Positions 26,382 through 36,511 of a DNA stretch of 64,000 nt are shown here, piece after piece. A program made the translations under genes and the position numbers. The first letter of the stretch is position 1. Each line of letters begins with the position of its first letter. The notes under the pieces are model-generated. The model did no database searches and was not told the origin of the DNA. It was given only the letters and a program-made list of their open reading frames with translations. This DNA comes from Burkholderiales bacterium (GTDB lineage Bacteria; Pseudomonadota; Gammaproteobacteria; Burkholderiales; Ga0077523), in assembly GCA_019747905.1 (NCBI GenBank), contig JAIEQG010000056.1:1-64000 (forward strand), given 5' to 3'.

Positions 26382-27173
26382 ATGACTGCCCAGACGATTC
26401 TATTTGAGATCGCCGATCAAGTTGCCACGATCACCCTGAACCGCCCGGAGCGGCTCAACAGCTTCACCGAGCAGATGCATCGCGAGCTGCGCACGGCCCT
26501 CGATGCGGTCGAGAAACCCGGCGCCGCGCGGGCCCTGATCATCACTGGCGCGGGGCGTGGTTTCTCGGCCGGGCAGGATCTCGCAGAGGCGATCGACACC
26601 GGCGAGCCGCGCGACTTCGACGTCGGCACCACGCTCGAGCGTAACTACAACGTGATGCTGGGGCGCCTGCGCGCCCTGCCCATGCCGGTGATCGCCGCGG
26701 TGAACGGCGTGGCTGCGGGCGCTGCGGCAAACGTGGCTCTCGCGTGCGACATCGTGATTGCGGCGCGGTCGGCTTCGTTCCTCCAGGCGTTCGCGAGGAT
26801 CGGGTTGATCCCCGATGCGGGCGGTACCTACAGCCTGCCCCATCGCGTCGGAATGGCGCGCGCCATGGGCCTGGCACTGCTGGCTGAACCGCTGCCGGCC
26901 GAAACGGCTGCCGAGTGGGGCCTCATCTGGAAATGCGTGGACGACGACAAGCTGATGGAAGAAGCCCGTGGGCTCGCCAAGCGCCTTGCCGCCGGACCGA
27001 CCAAGGCCTACACGCTGATCAAGCGGGCACTCTACGCCGCGGCCGACAACGACTTCGACCGCCAACTGGCGGTGGAAGTGGAACTGCAGCGCCAGGCGGG
27101 ACAGTCGGAGGATTTTCGCGAGGGGGTGAAGGCGTTCCTCGAGAAGCGGCAGCCCAAGTTCACGGGCCGCTGA
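26382..27173 (+). CDS. paaG: Enoyl-CoA isomerase/hydratase of the PaaG type
   Basis: The 263-residue crotonase-family protein carries an aspartate in IPDAGGT, where classical hydratases have Glu, as in PaaG, the 1,2-epoxyphenylacetyl-CoA isomerase (oxepin-CoA forming). The stretches [27 protein letters not shown] and [13 protein letters not shown] fit this group. It starts at the ATG behind GGAGGAAGAG. The rest of the phenylacetate pathway is not in this window, so it could serve another beta-oxidation role. Confidence 0.8.
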   Translation: MTAQTILFEIADQVATITLNRPERLNSFTEQMHRELRTALDAVEKPGAARALIITGAGRGFSAGQDLAEAIDTGEPRDFDVGTTLERNYNVMLGRLRALPMPVIAAVNGVAAGAAANVALACDIVIAARSASFLQAFARIGLIPDAGGTYSLPHRVGMARAMGLALLAEPLPAETAAEWGLIWKCVDDDKLMEEARGLAKRLAAGPTKAYTLIKRALYAAADNDFDRQLAVEVELQRQAGQSEDFREGVKAFLEKRQPKFTGR

Positions 27174-27188
27174 CAGCCGTCCAGCGCT

Positions 27189-27611
27189 TTACGCAGTCGC
27201 CCGCTTTACGCGGATGATCACATCCATCCCCGCAGCGACCTTCCCGGCGGGCAAGTCGGGGAGCCCTGCAATCGAGACCTTGGCAGCATCGATGTCGGTG
27301 ATCTCACCCGTCTCGATGTCGTAGAAATGGTGATGCGGATCGGTGTTCGGATCGAAGAACACCTTGCTCGGATCCACGATCACTTCGCGCACCAGGCCGC
27401 TTTCCACGAACAGCTTCAACGTGTTGTAGACCGTGGCCTTCGACGTTTCCGCGTGGCGCTCGTTGACGATGGCGAGCACCTGGTCCGCGGACAGGTGCGC
27501 CATCTTCGAGAACAACGCGTGGGCGATCTCGATGCGCTGGTGCGTGGGCGTGATGCCGTGCCCGCGTAGCACCTCGGCCAGGTTCGCCCGCGAATAGTCG
27601 GTATTCATCAT
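27189..27611 (-). CDS. Fur-family transcriptional regulator without cysteines
   Basis: A 140-residue Fur/PerR/Irr-type repressor with the winged helix (LRGHGITPTHQRIEIAHALF ... SKATVYNTL) and the regulatory motif DPHHHFYD. There is no cysteine at all, so the CXXC structural zinc site of Fur and PerR is absent, as in Irr-like members. The start is ATG at 27611 or the adjacent ATG at 27608. An AT-rich stretch just upstream (27620-27636) could be an operator for self-control (inference). Confidence 0.85.
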   Translation of the reverse strand: MMNTDYSRANLAEVLRGHGITPTHQRIEIAHALFSKMAHLSADQVLAIVNERHAETSKATVYNTLKLFVESGLVREVIVDPSKVFFDPNTDPHHHFYDIETGEITDIDAAKVSIAGLPDLPAGKVAAGMDVIIRVKRATA

Positions 27612-28086
27612 GGACTTGAGTTTAAGATAAGAATTGGACTCTGTCTAACTCCGGCCTCGGCTACTGCAGGGGAACGGCTCGCACCCCGGAAGCCACGTCA
27701 CCCGGAGCTATGCAAATCGGGTTCCCGGAGCTCGGATAGCTGCCGTCCCGCGTCCGTCCGACTGCCGAAATTCCGCCGTTCCCAGGCCCCGCATCGACCG
27801 GTTTCCAGGTCGCCAGGCCGACCCGACCAGGACTCCAGCCCTCCCCGCTACCGTTCGTTCCCGGGAACCGACCGTTCGTACCCGGGCGTCCCCGTTGGGC
27901 GGTTCGAAACCCCGCCACGACGTCGATCAAGACTGGAACGGCGTAAATCTTGCCTTGGATTAACAAGGGGTTGGGTTCGCTGGTCCGCCGGTCGTTCCGC
28001 CGATTCAACCACCCATCGGGCCGATTTGCCGGATTGCCGACGGGCTCCATACGATGCCATCAACCTTGAAACGGGGAGCGGTAGCC
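27612..28086. other. 475-bp gap between the Fur-family gene and the pilin operon
   Basis: Apart from the Fur-family promoter region it holds an unrecognised minus-strand frame (27661-28050, 129 codons) without a family match or clear ribosome-binding site. A 21-bp tandem repeat of the unit CCGTTCGT-CCCGGG lies at 27851-27886. The promoter of the pilin operon must lie here, but I could not place it. Confidence 0.4.
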
Positions 28087-28533
28087 ATGAAACGAAACCA
28101 GACGGGCGTCACCTTGATCGAGCTGCTGATCGTCGCAGCGCTGATCGGCATTCTTGGCGCCATCGCCGTGCCCGCCTACCGTGACTACGTGATCCGCGGC
28201 AAATTGTCCGAGGCCCATTCGATCCTGTCGGGGACCCGGGTGCGGATGGAACAGTACTACCAGGACAACAAGGCCTACCCGCCCTGGTGCGGCAGCGCCG
28301 CGACGGCCGCATTCACGGCACCGGCCGCAACCCAGTACTTCACCTTCACGTGCGCCGCCGGCGCCACGGCGGGCCAGAACTACACCATGTCCGCCACCGG
28401 CATCGCCGCCGGCGGCACCGGCGGCTTCACCTATACCATCACCGAAGCCAACGTCCGCGCCACCACGGCCGTGCCCACCGGCTGGACCACCAGCACCACG
28501 TGCTGGGTGATCAAGAAGAACGGCAGCTGCTGA
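28087..28533 (+). CDS. pilE: Type IV minor pilin, PilE-like
   Basis: A 148-residue prepilin. The leader MKRNQTG is cut before VTLIELLIVAALIGILGAIA, with Glu5 of the mature protein present; the first mature residue is Val in place of the usual Phe or Met. The C-terminus carries a disulfide pair in TTCWVIKKNGSC. It is the first gene of a minor pilin operon, in which such a subunit joins the tip complex that primes pilus assembly. Confidence 0.88.
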   Translation: MKRNQTGVTLIELLIVAALIGILGAIAVPAYRDYVIRGKLSEAHSILSGTRVRMEQYYQDNKAYPPWCGSAATAAFTAPAATQYFTFTCAAGATAGQNYTMSATGIAAGGTGGFTYTITEANVRATTAVPTGWTTSTTCWVIKKNGSC

Positions 28534-28535
28534 TC

Positions 28536-29081
28536 ATGCGCGCGCGCCAGCAAGGCATGACCCTGATCGAGATCGCCATCGGGCTGATCCTGGTGGCGGT
28601 GCTCGCCGCCCTCGCGGTGCCGTCGTTCCGCGACTGGATCCAGAACGCGCAGGTGCGTACGGCGACCGAATCGATCCAGGAAGGCCTGCAGCTCGCCCGC
28701 GCGGAGGCGGTGCGCATGAACGGTCCGGTAGCCTTCACGCTGACCAACACCGCCGGCGCCGGCTGGACCATCCGCACCCTGAACGTGAACGATCTCTCCG
28801 CGGTCGCCACGACGCAGACCCGGTCGGCTGCCGAAACCGGCAACGCGCGGGTCACGGCGTCGGCCACGGTGGTGTGCTTCAACGGTACCGGCCAGCAGAT
28901 CGCCGCCGCCGAGGGCGTTTGCCCGGCGCGCACTCAGGTCACCTTCAACATCGACAACCCGACCGCTGGCACCTGCGCACCGTCGGGCACCGTCCGGTGT
29001 CTGCGCGTGGTCGTGCGCACCGGCGGCCAGGTGCGCATGTGCGACCCGGCCCTGCCCACTTCCGATTCGCAGTCCTGCTAG
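28536..29081 (+). CDS. fimT: Type IV minor pilin FimT/GspH-like
   Basis: A 181-residue prepilin with leader MRARQQG before MTLIEIAIGLILVAVLAALA and the FimT/GspH follow-on PSFRDWIQNAQVRTATESIQ. It begins 2 bp after the pilE-like stop. Expected to belong to the minor-pilin tip complex; some FimT proteins bind DNA during natural transformation, which cannot be judged here. Confidence 0.88.
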   Translation: MRARQQGMTLIEIAIGLILVAVLAALAVPSFRDWIQNAQVRTATESIQEGLQLARAEAVRMNGPVAFTLTNTAGAGWTIRTLNVNDLSAVATTQTRSAAETGNARVTASATVVCFNGTGQQIAAAEGVCPARTQVTFNIDNPTAGTCAPSGTVRCLRVVVRTGGQVRMCDPALPTSDSQSC

Positions 29082-29102
29082 ACGACGAGGAGCGAACCCA
29101 CC

Positions 29103-29591
29103 ATGAAACCGATGCCACGCCACCGTCGCGACCAGTCCGGCGCCATGCTGCTCGAAGCGCTGATCGCCATCCTGATCTTCTCGCTCGGCATTCTCGCCAT
29201 CATCGGCCTGCAGGCACAGTCGATCCGCAACAGTGCGGAGGCCAAGTACCGCTCCGACGCGGCATACCTCGCGAACCAGTTGATCGGGCGCATGTGGGCG
29301 GACCGCGCGAACCTCGCGAACTATTCCCATCGCCCCGGCGGCACGACTGTGTGCAGTCCGACCGGCACCGCGGCAGGTGCCACGACCAACGTGGGACGCT
29401 GGGTCGCGAGCTTCACCACCACCGGCACCGGCGCCAGCAACCAGATCCTGCTGCCTGGAGCGACTGCGAACAACCAGCAGGTGATCATCGGCAACGTCGT
29501 GAACAACACGCGCACCGTCTTCATCCGCATCTGCTGGAACTCGCCCACCGGGCAGCACAACTACGACGTGCGCACGGCCATCAACGTATAG
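29103..29591 (+). CDS. pilV: Type IV minor pilin PilV
   Basis: A 162-residue prepilin with leader ending RDQSG before AMLLEALIAILIFSLGILAI, the PilV version of the prepilin motif, followed by GLQAQSIRNSAEAKYRSDAA. It is 21 bp after fimT. Confidence 0.9.
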   Translation: MKPMPRHRRDQSGAMLLEALIAILIFSLGILAIIGLQAQSIRNSAEAKYRSDAAYLANQLIGRMWADRANLANYSHRPGGTTVCSPTGTAAGATTNVGRWVASFTTTGTGASNQILLPGATANNQQVIIGNVVNNTRTVFIRICWNSPTGQHNYDVRTAINV

Positions 29592-29607
29592 AGCGGCGGA
29601 CCCAGCG

Positions 29608-30783
29608 ATGAAACTCCCATCCCACGCGATGTTCGCCGCCCAGCGGGGCTTCAGCCTCGTCGAGATTCTGGTGGCCATGGTCATCGGCCTGATCGGCATG
29701 CTGGTCATCTTCCAGTCCTTCGACACCTTCGAAGCCCAGAAGCGCACCACGACCAGTGCCACGGACGCCCAGGAATCGGGCCTGATGGCCTTGGCCTCGA
29801 TCGAGCGCGACGTGCGGCTCGCGGGTTACGGACTGTTCTACAACAATCAGCTCGCCTGCAACCGCATGAACGTGTGGACCGGTGCCGCCGCGAGCCAGGT
29901 ACCGATCATGCCGGTGATGATCACCGACGGCGGTTCGGCCTCCGACACCATCGTCACGAGCTACAGCACGTCCGCCTTCGGCAGCCTGCCCTCGCAGCTG
30001 CTGCTCGACACCAGCACTTCGGCCGCGGTGCTGCAGGTCAACAACGCCGCACGCACGGCGAGCTTCGCCGTGGGCAACATGCTGCTGGTCGCGAATCCGC
30101 TCCTGGGGCAGAACTGCACGCGCCTGCAAGTGAGCGCCACGGCTCTGACGCCGGACGGTGCGGCCCTCTCCATCACGACTGCGCCGGGCAGCGCGACACC
30201 CGCGAACCCGCCGGCGGCTACCAATCTGTTCGCGACGGCACCCAATCCGGTCGCGCGCTACGGCAATTCGCCGGCCGAGCCGTCCGTGGTCATCAACATG
30301 GGGACCTTCACGCGCAATCAGTACTCGGTGGTGACCATCAACGCCACTACGCGCGAGGGCGAGCTGCAGCAGCTCGATCTCACCACCACCGGTGCGACGG
30401 CGGTCAGTCTCGCGTCGGGTGTGGTCAACCTCCAGGCGCAACTGGGCGTCTCCGCCACACCGCAGACCCAGGAGATCAACACCTGGGTCAACCCCACCGG
30501 CACGTGGGCGCCGACGTCGATCACCACCAATGACATCGGTCGCGTGAAGGCGGTCCGGGTCGCCGTGGTCACGCGCAGCTCGCAGATCGAGCGCACCAAC
30601 GTCTCCACCACTTGCACCACTCCGGTGGGTACCGCCAACAACGGTCCCTGCGCCTGGGACGATACCGGCACCACGGCCGCGCCGCAGATCGATCTTTCCG
30701 GCGACACGAACTGGCAGCGCTACCGCTACCGAGTCTACGAAACCATCATCCCGCTGCGCAACGTGATGTGGCAGACCTTCTGA
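29608..30783 (+). CDS. pilW: Type IV minor pilin PilW
   Basis: The 391-residue prepilin has leader ...AAQRG before FSLVEILVAMVIGLIGMLVI and continues QSFDTFEAQKRTTTSATDAQ, then a large Thr/Ala-rich beta domain, typical of PilW. It is 16 bp after pilV. Confidence 0.92.
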   Translation: MKLPSHAMFAAQRGFSLVEILVAMVIGLIGMLVIFQSFDTFEAQKRTTTSATDAQESGLMALASIERDVRLAGYGLFYNNQLACNRMNVWTGAAASQVPIMPVMITDGGSASDTIVTSYSTSAFGSLPSQLLLDTSTSAAVLQVNNAARTASFAVGNMLLVANPLLGQNCTRLQVSATALTPDGAALSITTAPGSATPANPPAATNLFATAPNPVARYGNSPAEPSVVINMGTFTRNQYSVVTINATTREGELQQLDLTTTGATAVSLASGVVNLQAQLGVSATPQTQEINTWVNPTGTWAPTSITTNDIGRVKAVRVAVVTRSSQIERTNVSTTCTTPVGTANNGPCAWDDTGTTAAPQIDLSGDTNWQRYRYRVYETIIPLRNVMWQTF

Positions 30784-30796
30784 GGACAGAGCGATC

Positions 30797-31387
30797 ATGA
30801 CCCATCACTCGATCCGTATTTCCGCCCGTCCGCAACGCGAACGCGGCGTGGTGCTGGTGATCTCCCTGATCATCCTGGTGGCCCTGTCGCTCGCCGGGCT
30901 AGCACTAGTGCGCTCCACCGATACCGGCAACGTCATCTCCGGCAACATGGCCTTCCGCGCCGCGGCGGTGCAAGCCGTCGACACCGGGGTCGAGGATGCC
31001 TTCACCACCGTGGTGGGCGCCACCGGCTACGCCCTGTCGCCCGAAACGGCGGTCGCCAACCGGTATTTCCCGCAGATCGCCGATACCACCGGTCCTGACG
31101 GAGTGCCGGACGGACTGCCGGACGTGACCTGGGCTAGCGTGACCGGAACCACCGTGGGCGAAGGCAACGTGGTGCGCTGGGTGGCCGAGCGCATGTGCAA
31201 CGGCGCCACCACCTCCACCGAACTGATCGTCGCCAACTGCGCGACTTCCCCGGGCAAACCGAACAGCAGCCAGAAGCCCGGCCTGCAGCCTACCAACACC
31301 AACTATGCCGTGGCCTACCGCGTGACCGTGCGCGTCGAAGGCCCGCGCAACACCGTCGCGATGGCCCAGGCCGTCGTCGCGCGCTAG
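30797..31387 (+). CDS. pilX: Type IV pilus assembly protein PilX
   Basis: The 196-residue protein has the PilX N-terminus RERGVVLVISLIILVALSLA, with no glutamate at mature position 5 as is normal for PilX, and then ALVRSTDTGNVISGNMAFRA. Thirteen bp separate it from pilW. Confidence 0.9.
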   Translation: MTHHSIRISARPQRERGVVLVISLIILVALSLAGLALVRSTDTGNVISGNMAFRAAAVQAVDTGVEDAFTTVVGATGYALSPETAVANRYFPQIADTTGPDGVPDGLPDVTWASVTGTTVGEGNVVRWVAERMCNGATTSTELIVANCATSPGKPNSSQKPGLQPTNTNYAVAYRVTVRVEGPRNTVAMAQAVVAR

Positions 31388-31428
31388 AGCTTGCCGCAAT
31401 GACACGCCCGCTTGAAGGAGTATCCGCA

Positions 31429-34400
31429 ATGAACACCCTTCGCTTCAACGTGAAACGCACCGCCGCCTCGGCACTGGCATGTCTGCTCGTCTGGGCCGAC
31501 CTCAGTGGGCTCGCCCAGGCCGTACCCACGGACATCGCCAACATCCCGATGGCGACCAAGAGCCGGGCCAAACCGAACCTCATCATGGCGGTGGACGATT
31601 CCGGCTCCATGGACGGAGAGTTCTCGCCGGTGCGCGGTTTCTCCACGAACGACGGCTCCGCCTGGTGGAACACGCGGATCAACAGCTTCGTGGGTTGCGG
31701 GTACCCCAAGGAGCAAACGAACACCTGCGCAGGCCCATCGATACCTCTGTCCGGCGCTTTCGTTGGCGTTCCGCAAATCACGCCGAACGACTGGAACTTC
31801 AACATCCAGGGCAACGCGAACACCGACTGGAAGAAGTACACCTACCTCTTCCCGAACGGCCAGTGCGGCAGGAACTGCGACACGCGCTCGTACGGCGACG
31901 CCCGGCACGACCATTTCGCGATTCCGCCCACGCGCGAGTTCGCGTGGTTCCGCAGTCCGATCTTCAACGCCCAGTACTACAACCCGGCGATCAACTACGA
32001 CCCGTGGCGCCCCTACAACAACGGCTCCACGACCACTACGCCGCCGGCCTACGACAACGGCGGCACCGGTCGCGACTGGATCGCGGTGCGCAGCCACCCG
32101 ATCTACTCGGGCACCACCATGAACCTAACGTCCGACATCAACAGCAGCGCTGCCAACTGGACGTTCCGCATGTACCCGGGCATGATTGTTCCCGCTGGTG
32201 CCAAATACCGTAGCTGCACCACCGAGGACAACGGGTCCTGCGGCACCACCTGGGTCACGATGGGCACGAGCGACCTGTGCTACCGGACCGTCGCCGAGAA
32301 CTGCGTCTTCGGTGCGGCATTCGGGGCCGCCGTCGGCAACCTCACCATCGCCGGCAGCAACCACCTCGATGTCCAGATTTCCTACTGGGCCCCGACCGTT
32401 TGGGTCGCCTCCACCGGCACCGGTACGCTCGCCGCCGACGAGGCCTGGGGGCCGATCGTACCGCCCGCGACCACACCGACCCGCCTGAAGCGGATCGAGA
32501 TCAAGTCCGCGGTGGGCAGCTACACCAAGTACACCGCCCGCACCGACTGCGCGGGCGCCACCTGCACCTACAACGAAGAGATGCAGAACTTCGCGAACTG
32601 GTTCGCCTACTACCGCAAGCGCCACATGTACCTCAACGCGGCCACCGGCCTCGCGTTCGACCAGGTCACCGGCATTCGCGTCGGTCAGTTCCAGTTCAAC
32701 AAGCGCTTGGACGTCTCGATGTACGACTTCGACAGCACCACCGACTCGAACAATGCCAAGCGCCTGCTCTACGACCTCTACAACGTCAAGGGCGATGGCG
32801 GCACGCCGACCCGTCCGTCGCTGGAGTTCGCCGGCAGGCAGTTCCAGCGCACCGGCACCGGCGCGCCGATCAACGCGGCCTGCCAGTACAACGGCGCCTT
32901 CGTCATCACCGACGGCTTCGCCAACGACGAGAAGGCAAGCACCAGCTACGGTAACGCCGATTCGAGCTCGACCAGCCGCTTCAACATCCCCTATGACCCG
33001 GCAAACCCGAGCCTGCGACTGGATACTGAAGAACCACTCGGTGTCGGTACCTTGCCGGCCCCGCCGACCGCCCCCCCCGCCGTTACGGTGAGTCCCGCAG
33101 CCCCGTACCCGGACAACTGGAGCAACTCGCTGGCCGACATCGCGATGTATTACTACTCCAACAACCTGCGCCCCGACCTCGCCGAGCGCCAGGTGCCGCT
33201 CGACCTCAACGACATCGCCCCCGACGCCGATCGCCAGGACTATTTGCACATGGCCACTTACGCACTGGGTCTTGGCGTCCAGGGCTTCATCTTCAACCGC
33301 GCCGACACGACGCCGCTGGTCAACAGCAACACCAATCCGTACCAGTATCCGCCGGACTGGAACGCCAACGGCGACCCCACGACTCAGGTCCGCAGTCCGA
33401 CCGCCGTGGATGAACTGTGGCACGCCACCATCAACGGGCGCGGCGCCATGCTCTCCGCAAGCTCACCGGAGCAGGCCCGCAGCGGCGTGGTGGACGTCGT
33501 GAACAGCGTCGGTGCCAAGGGCGGCGCCGGCGCGGCGGTGGCCGTGGCCAACCCGAACCTGTCCTCCGCCGACAACTTCGCCTACGCATCGTCCTACAAC
33601 TCGGGCGCGTGGTCGGGCGACATCAACAAGTTCACGATCGACCTCGTGACCGGCTTCCAGAGCACCACGCCGGTGTGGAATCCGTCGCCGCAGAAGCAGC
33701 TCGCCAACCGCGAGACCAGTCCCACGGATACGCGCAAGCGGGTGATCTTCACCTTCGACGGCACCGTCGGGCAGCCGTTCCAATGGGCCAACCTCTCCAC
33801 CGCCCAGAAGGACACGCTCAACAACGACACCGACATCCTTGCCTTCCTGCGCGGCAATCGCGAGAAGGAAGTGGAGAAGTTCCGCTCGCGCGGTCCGCGT
33901 CCGGACCAGGCGACCTCGCCGCCGTCGTACCCGAACGGCGTCACGCCGGCCAACATCTCGGTGCTGGGCAGCATCATCAACGGCGAGCCGGTGGTGATCG
34001 GCACGCCGCAGCTGCGCTACTTCGATCAAGGCTACTTCGACTATCGCACCGCCAACGCCAGCCGACCCACCGTCGTGCTGCAGGGTGCCAACGACGGCAT
34101 GATGCACGCCTTCGATGCCGCCTCCGGTGCCGAGAACTGGGCGTACGTACCGAGCTTCGTGTACGGCAACCTGAAGAACCTGTCGGACCGCAACACGTTC
34201 ACCCATCGCTACGGCGTGGATGGCACCCCCAACTTCAACGACGTCGACATGTCGTACACGGATCCGATCCCGACCGGCGCGTATACGCCGAGCTGGAGGA
34301 CGCTCCTCGTGGGCAGCCTGCGCAAGGGTGGCTTCGGCTACTTCGCGCTCGACGTGAGCCTCGCGGGTACCGGTACGGAAGCAAGCCAGGCGGGCCGCGT

Positions 34401-35484
34401 GCTCTGGGAGTTCCCCAATGCACTGACGCCCGACGTGGATCGCCGGAACGTGGGCTTCACCTACGGCCGCCCGGTGATCGTGAAGACGCGCGCCGCCGGC
34501 TGGGTGGTGGTCGTGTCCTCGGGTTACAACAACGGCACCGGTCCCGGATCCAGCGGCGGTGATGGCCAGGGCCGCATCTGGATCCTGAACGCCCGCACCG
34601 GCGCCATCATCCGGTCGATCAGTACCGGGGTCGTCGAACCTGCAAGCGACCCGAGCGGTCTCGCGCACCTGTCGGCCTTCGTCGAACGGCCCGACGTCGA
34701 CGCACTGGTCGAAGCGGTGTACGGCGGCGACCTCAAGGGCAACCTGTGGCGCTTCGATCTCTCCGGCACCACCACGGCCTCGTGGTCAGTCACGCGGCTC
34801 ACCACCCTGGTGGACACCGCAGGCAACATCCAGCCCATCACGAGCGAACCGGAACTGGGCATCGTGAGTCGCAAGCGCATGATCTACGTCGGCACCGGCC
34901 AGTACCTGGGGGATTCCGACGTGCCCGGCGCCACCAGTCCGAACGTCTTCGCGACGCGCAAGATGGCCTTCTACGGGATCAAGGACGATCTGTCGGTACC
35001 GACCTTCCCCAACCCCGTGATAAGCGCGCTGCGTTCGAATCTCGTCGCGCAGACGGTCTCCAAGAACGCGACCACCGGCCAGGCTACCGTGACCTCGAAC
35101 ACGGTCGACCTCGGTACCAAGGCCGGCTGGGTCGTGGACTTCGTCGACAACGCGGAGCGTTCCGTCACCAACCCCGTGCTGTCGGGCGGCGTGCTCGGCT
35201 TCACCACCATCATCCCCGACCAGTCGGACCCCTGCATCCCGGGCGGATCGTCGTGGCTCTGGTTCCTCGACTATGCCACCGGCGGCAAGGTCATCAATTC
35301 GACCCTGCCCTCGGGCAGCAGGCTCGGTACCGGTCTCGCCTCGCGACTGGTGCTGGTACGCCTGCCCAGCGGCAAGATCGTGGCTCTGATCCGACGCGAC
35401 CAGAAGGTCGACAAGGAAGATTTCCCGTCGAATCCGGATGCCGCGAGCAGCCGCCGCATGTCCTGGCGCGAGCTGGTGCAATAA
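31429..35484 (+). CDS. pilY1: Type IV pilus tip adhesin/assembly protein PilY1
   Basis: A 1351-residue exported protein, the last gene of the operon. A signal peptide (ends near AQA-VP, residue ~31) is followed by a von Willebrand A-like region with the MIDAS motif DDSGSMDG. The C-terminal PilY1 beta-propeller (about 860-1340) has repeated GANDGMMHAFDA, GSLRKGGFGYFALDV and VYGGDLKGNLWRFDL blades. PilY1 caps the pilus, mediates adhesion and surface sensing, and is secreted with the minor pilins. The ATG at 31429 follows GAAGGAG. Confidence 0.94.
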   Translation: MNTLRFNVKRTAASALACLLVWADLSGLAQAVPTDIANIPMATKSRAKPNLIMAVDDSGSMDGEFSPVRGFSTNDGSAWWNTRINSFVGCGYPKEQTNTCAGPSIPLSGAFVGVPQITPNDWNFNIQGNANTDWKKYTYLFPNGQCGRNCDTRSYGDARHDHFAIPPTREFAWFRSPIFNAQYYNPAINYDPWRPYNNGSTTTTPPAYDNGGTGRDWIAVRSHPIYSGTTMNLTSDINSSAANWTFRMYPGMIVPAGAKYRSCTTEDNGSCGTTWVTMGTSDLCYRTVAENCVFGAAFGAAVGNLTIAGSNHLDVQISYWAPTVWVASTGTGTLAADEAWGPIVPPATTPTRLKRIEIKSAVGSYTKYTARTDCAGATCTYNEEMQNFANWFAYYRKRHMYLNAATGLAFDQVTGIRVGQFQFNKRLDVSMYDFDSTTDSNNAKRLLYDLYNVKGDGGTPTRPSLEFAGRQFQRTGTGAPINAACQYNGAFVITDGFANDEKASTSYGNADSSSTSRFNIPYDPANPSLRLDTEEPLGVGTLPAPPTAPPAVTVSPAAPYPDNWSNSLADIAMYYYSNNLRPDLAERQVPLDLNDIAPDADRQDYLHMATYALGLGVQGFIFNRADTTPLVNSNTNPYQYPPDWNANGDPTTQVRSPTAVDELWHATINGRGAMLSASSPEQARSGVVDVVNSVGAKGGAGAAVAVANPNLSSADNFAYASSYNSGAWSGDINKFTIDLVTGFQSTTPVWNPSPQKQLANRETSPTDTRKRVIFTFDGTVGQPFQWANLSTAQKDTLNNDTDILAFLRGNREKEVEKFRSRGPRPDQATSPPSYPNGVTPANISVLGSIINGEPVVIGTPQLRYFDQGYFDYRTANASRPTVVLQGANDGMMHAFDAASGAENWAYVPSFVYGNLKNLSDRNTFTHRYGVDGTPNFNDVDMSYTDPIPTGAYTPSWRTLLVGSLRKGGFGYFALDVSLAGTGTEASQAGRVLWEFPNALTPDVDRRNVGFTYGRPVIVKTRAAGWVVVVSSGYNNGTGPGSSGGDGQGRIWILNARTGAIIRSISTGVVEPASDPSGLAHLSAFVERPDVDALVEAVYGGDLKGNLWRFDLSGTTTASWSVTRLTTLVDTAGNIQPITSEPELGIVSRKRMIYVGTGQYLGDSDVPGATSPNVFATRKMAFYGIKDDLSVPTFPNPVISALRSNLVAQTVSKNATTGQATVTSNTVDLGTKAGWVVDFVDNAERSVTNPVLSGGVLGFTTIIPDQSDPCIPGGSSWLWFLDYATGGKVINSTLPSGSRLGTGLASRLVLVRLPSGKIVALIRRDQKVDKEDFPSNPDAASSRRMSWRELVQ

Positions 35485-35507
35485 CCGGCCGGCCGGTCAC
35501 CCCTCGA

Positions 35508-35537
35508 AAGCCCCGGGCTACCACCCGGGGCTTTTTT
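35508..35537 (+). terminator. Rho-independent terminator of the pilin operon
   Basis: Perfect 10-bp stem AAGCCCCGGG/CCCGGGGCTT, 6-nt loop, then TTTT, 24 bp after the pilY1 stop. It may also work for the convergent ispH. Confidence 0.93.
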
Positions 35538-35553
35538 CTTGCGGCGGTTGCGC

Positions 35554-36480
35554 TCAGACCGCCGACAGCGCCTTCGGGATCGGGAACGTAACGTCCTCGA
35601 CGATGCCCGAGACCTCCTCGACCTCGAGCGCACCAAACGACTTCAGCCGCGCGATGACGTCCTGAACCAGTACTTCCGGGGCCGAGGCTCCGGCCGTGAC
35701 ACCGATGCGCTGCTTCCCCGCGACCCAGGCCGGGTCGAGTTCGGCCGCGTTGTCGACCATGTAGGAAAGCACCCCCGCGTTCGCCGCGACTTCACGCAAC
35801 CGGGTGGAGTTGGAACTGTTCGGCGAGCCCACGACGATCACCACGTCGCTCGCGCTTGCCACCGCCTTCACCGCATCCTGCCGGTTCTGCGTGGCGTAGC
35901 AGATGTCGTCCTTCTTCGGCCCCACCACCTTGGGAAAGCGCTGCTTCAAGGCCTCCATCACGGCGCGAGCGTCGTCCACGGACAGCGTGGTCTGCGTGAC
36001 GAACGCGAGGTTGTCGGGATCCTCGACCTCCAGTCGCTCCACGTCTGCCGGCGTTTCGACCAGGTACATGCCGCCGCGGGATTGCCCCATGGTGCCTTCG
36101 ACTTCCGGATGGCCTCGATGCCCGATCATGACGATCTCGCGCCCCTGCTCACGCATCCGGGCGACCTCGACGTGCACCTTCGTGACCAGCGGGCAGGTCG
36201 CATCGAACACACGCAGGCCGCGTGCCTCGGCCTCGGTACGCACCGCCTGCGCGACGCCGTGAGCACTGAAGACGACGGTCGCGCCGCGCGGCACGTCTTC
36301 CAGTTCCTCGACGAACACGGCTCCCTTGCGGCGCAGGTCGGCGACGACGAACTTGTTGTGCACCACTTCGTGGCGTACGTAGATCGGCGCACCGTGAAGC
36401 TGGAGGGCACGCTCGACGATCTCGATGGCCCGGTCGACACCGGCGCAGAAGCCGCGCGGATTGGCGAGCAGTACTTTCAT
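35554..36480 (-). CDS. ispH: 4-hydroxy-3-methylbut-2-enyl diphosphate reductase
   Basis: The 308-residue protein has the three cysteine ligands of the [4Fe-4S] cluster in [20 protein letters not shown] and [10 protein letters not shown], and the [11 protein letters not shown] substrate loop. It makes isopentenyl and dimethylallyl diphosphate, the last step of the MEP pathway whose first enzyme (dxs) is also in this window. It is 31 bp after lspA, in the common ileS-lspA-ispH order. Confidence 0.96.
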   Translation of the reverse strand: MKVLLANPRGFCAGVDRAIEIVERALQLHGAPIYVRHEVVHNKFVVADLRRKGAVFVEELEDVPRGATVVFSAHGVAQAVRTEAEARGLRVFDATCPLVTKVHVEVARMREQGREIVMIGHRGHPEVEGTMGQSRGGMYLVETPADVERLEVEDPDNLAFVTQTTLSVDDARAVMEALKQRFPKVVGPKKDDICYATQNRQDAVKAVASASDVVIVVGSPNSSNSTRLREVAANAGVLSYMVDNAAELDPAWVAGKQRIGVTAGASAPEVLVQDVIARLKSFGALEVEEVSGIVEDVTFPIPKALSAV

Positions 36481-36511
36481 GGGCGGTCTCCGTGGTTGCA
36501 GCGCGTGGTAC

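Noticed and set aside
27661..28050. 129-codon minus-strand frame after the Fur-family gene
   Set aside because: Not listed as a gene: no family match and no clear ribosome-binding site; mentioned only as gap content.
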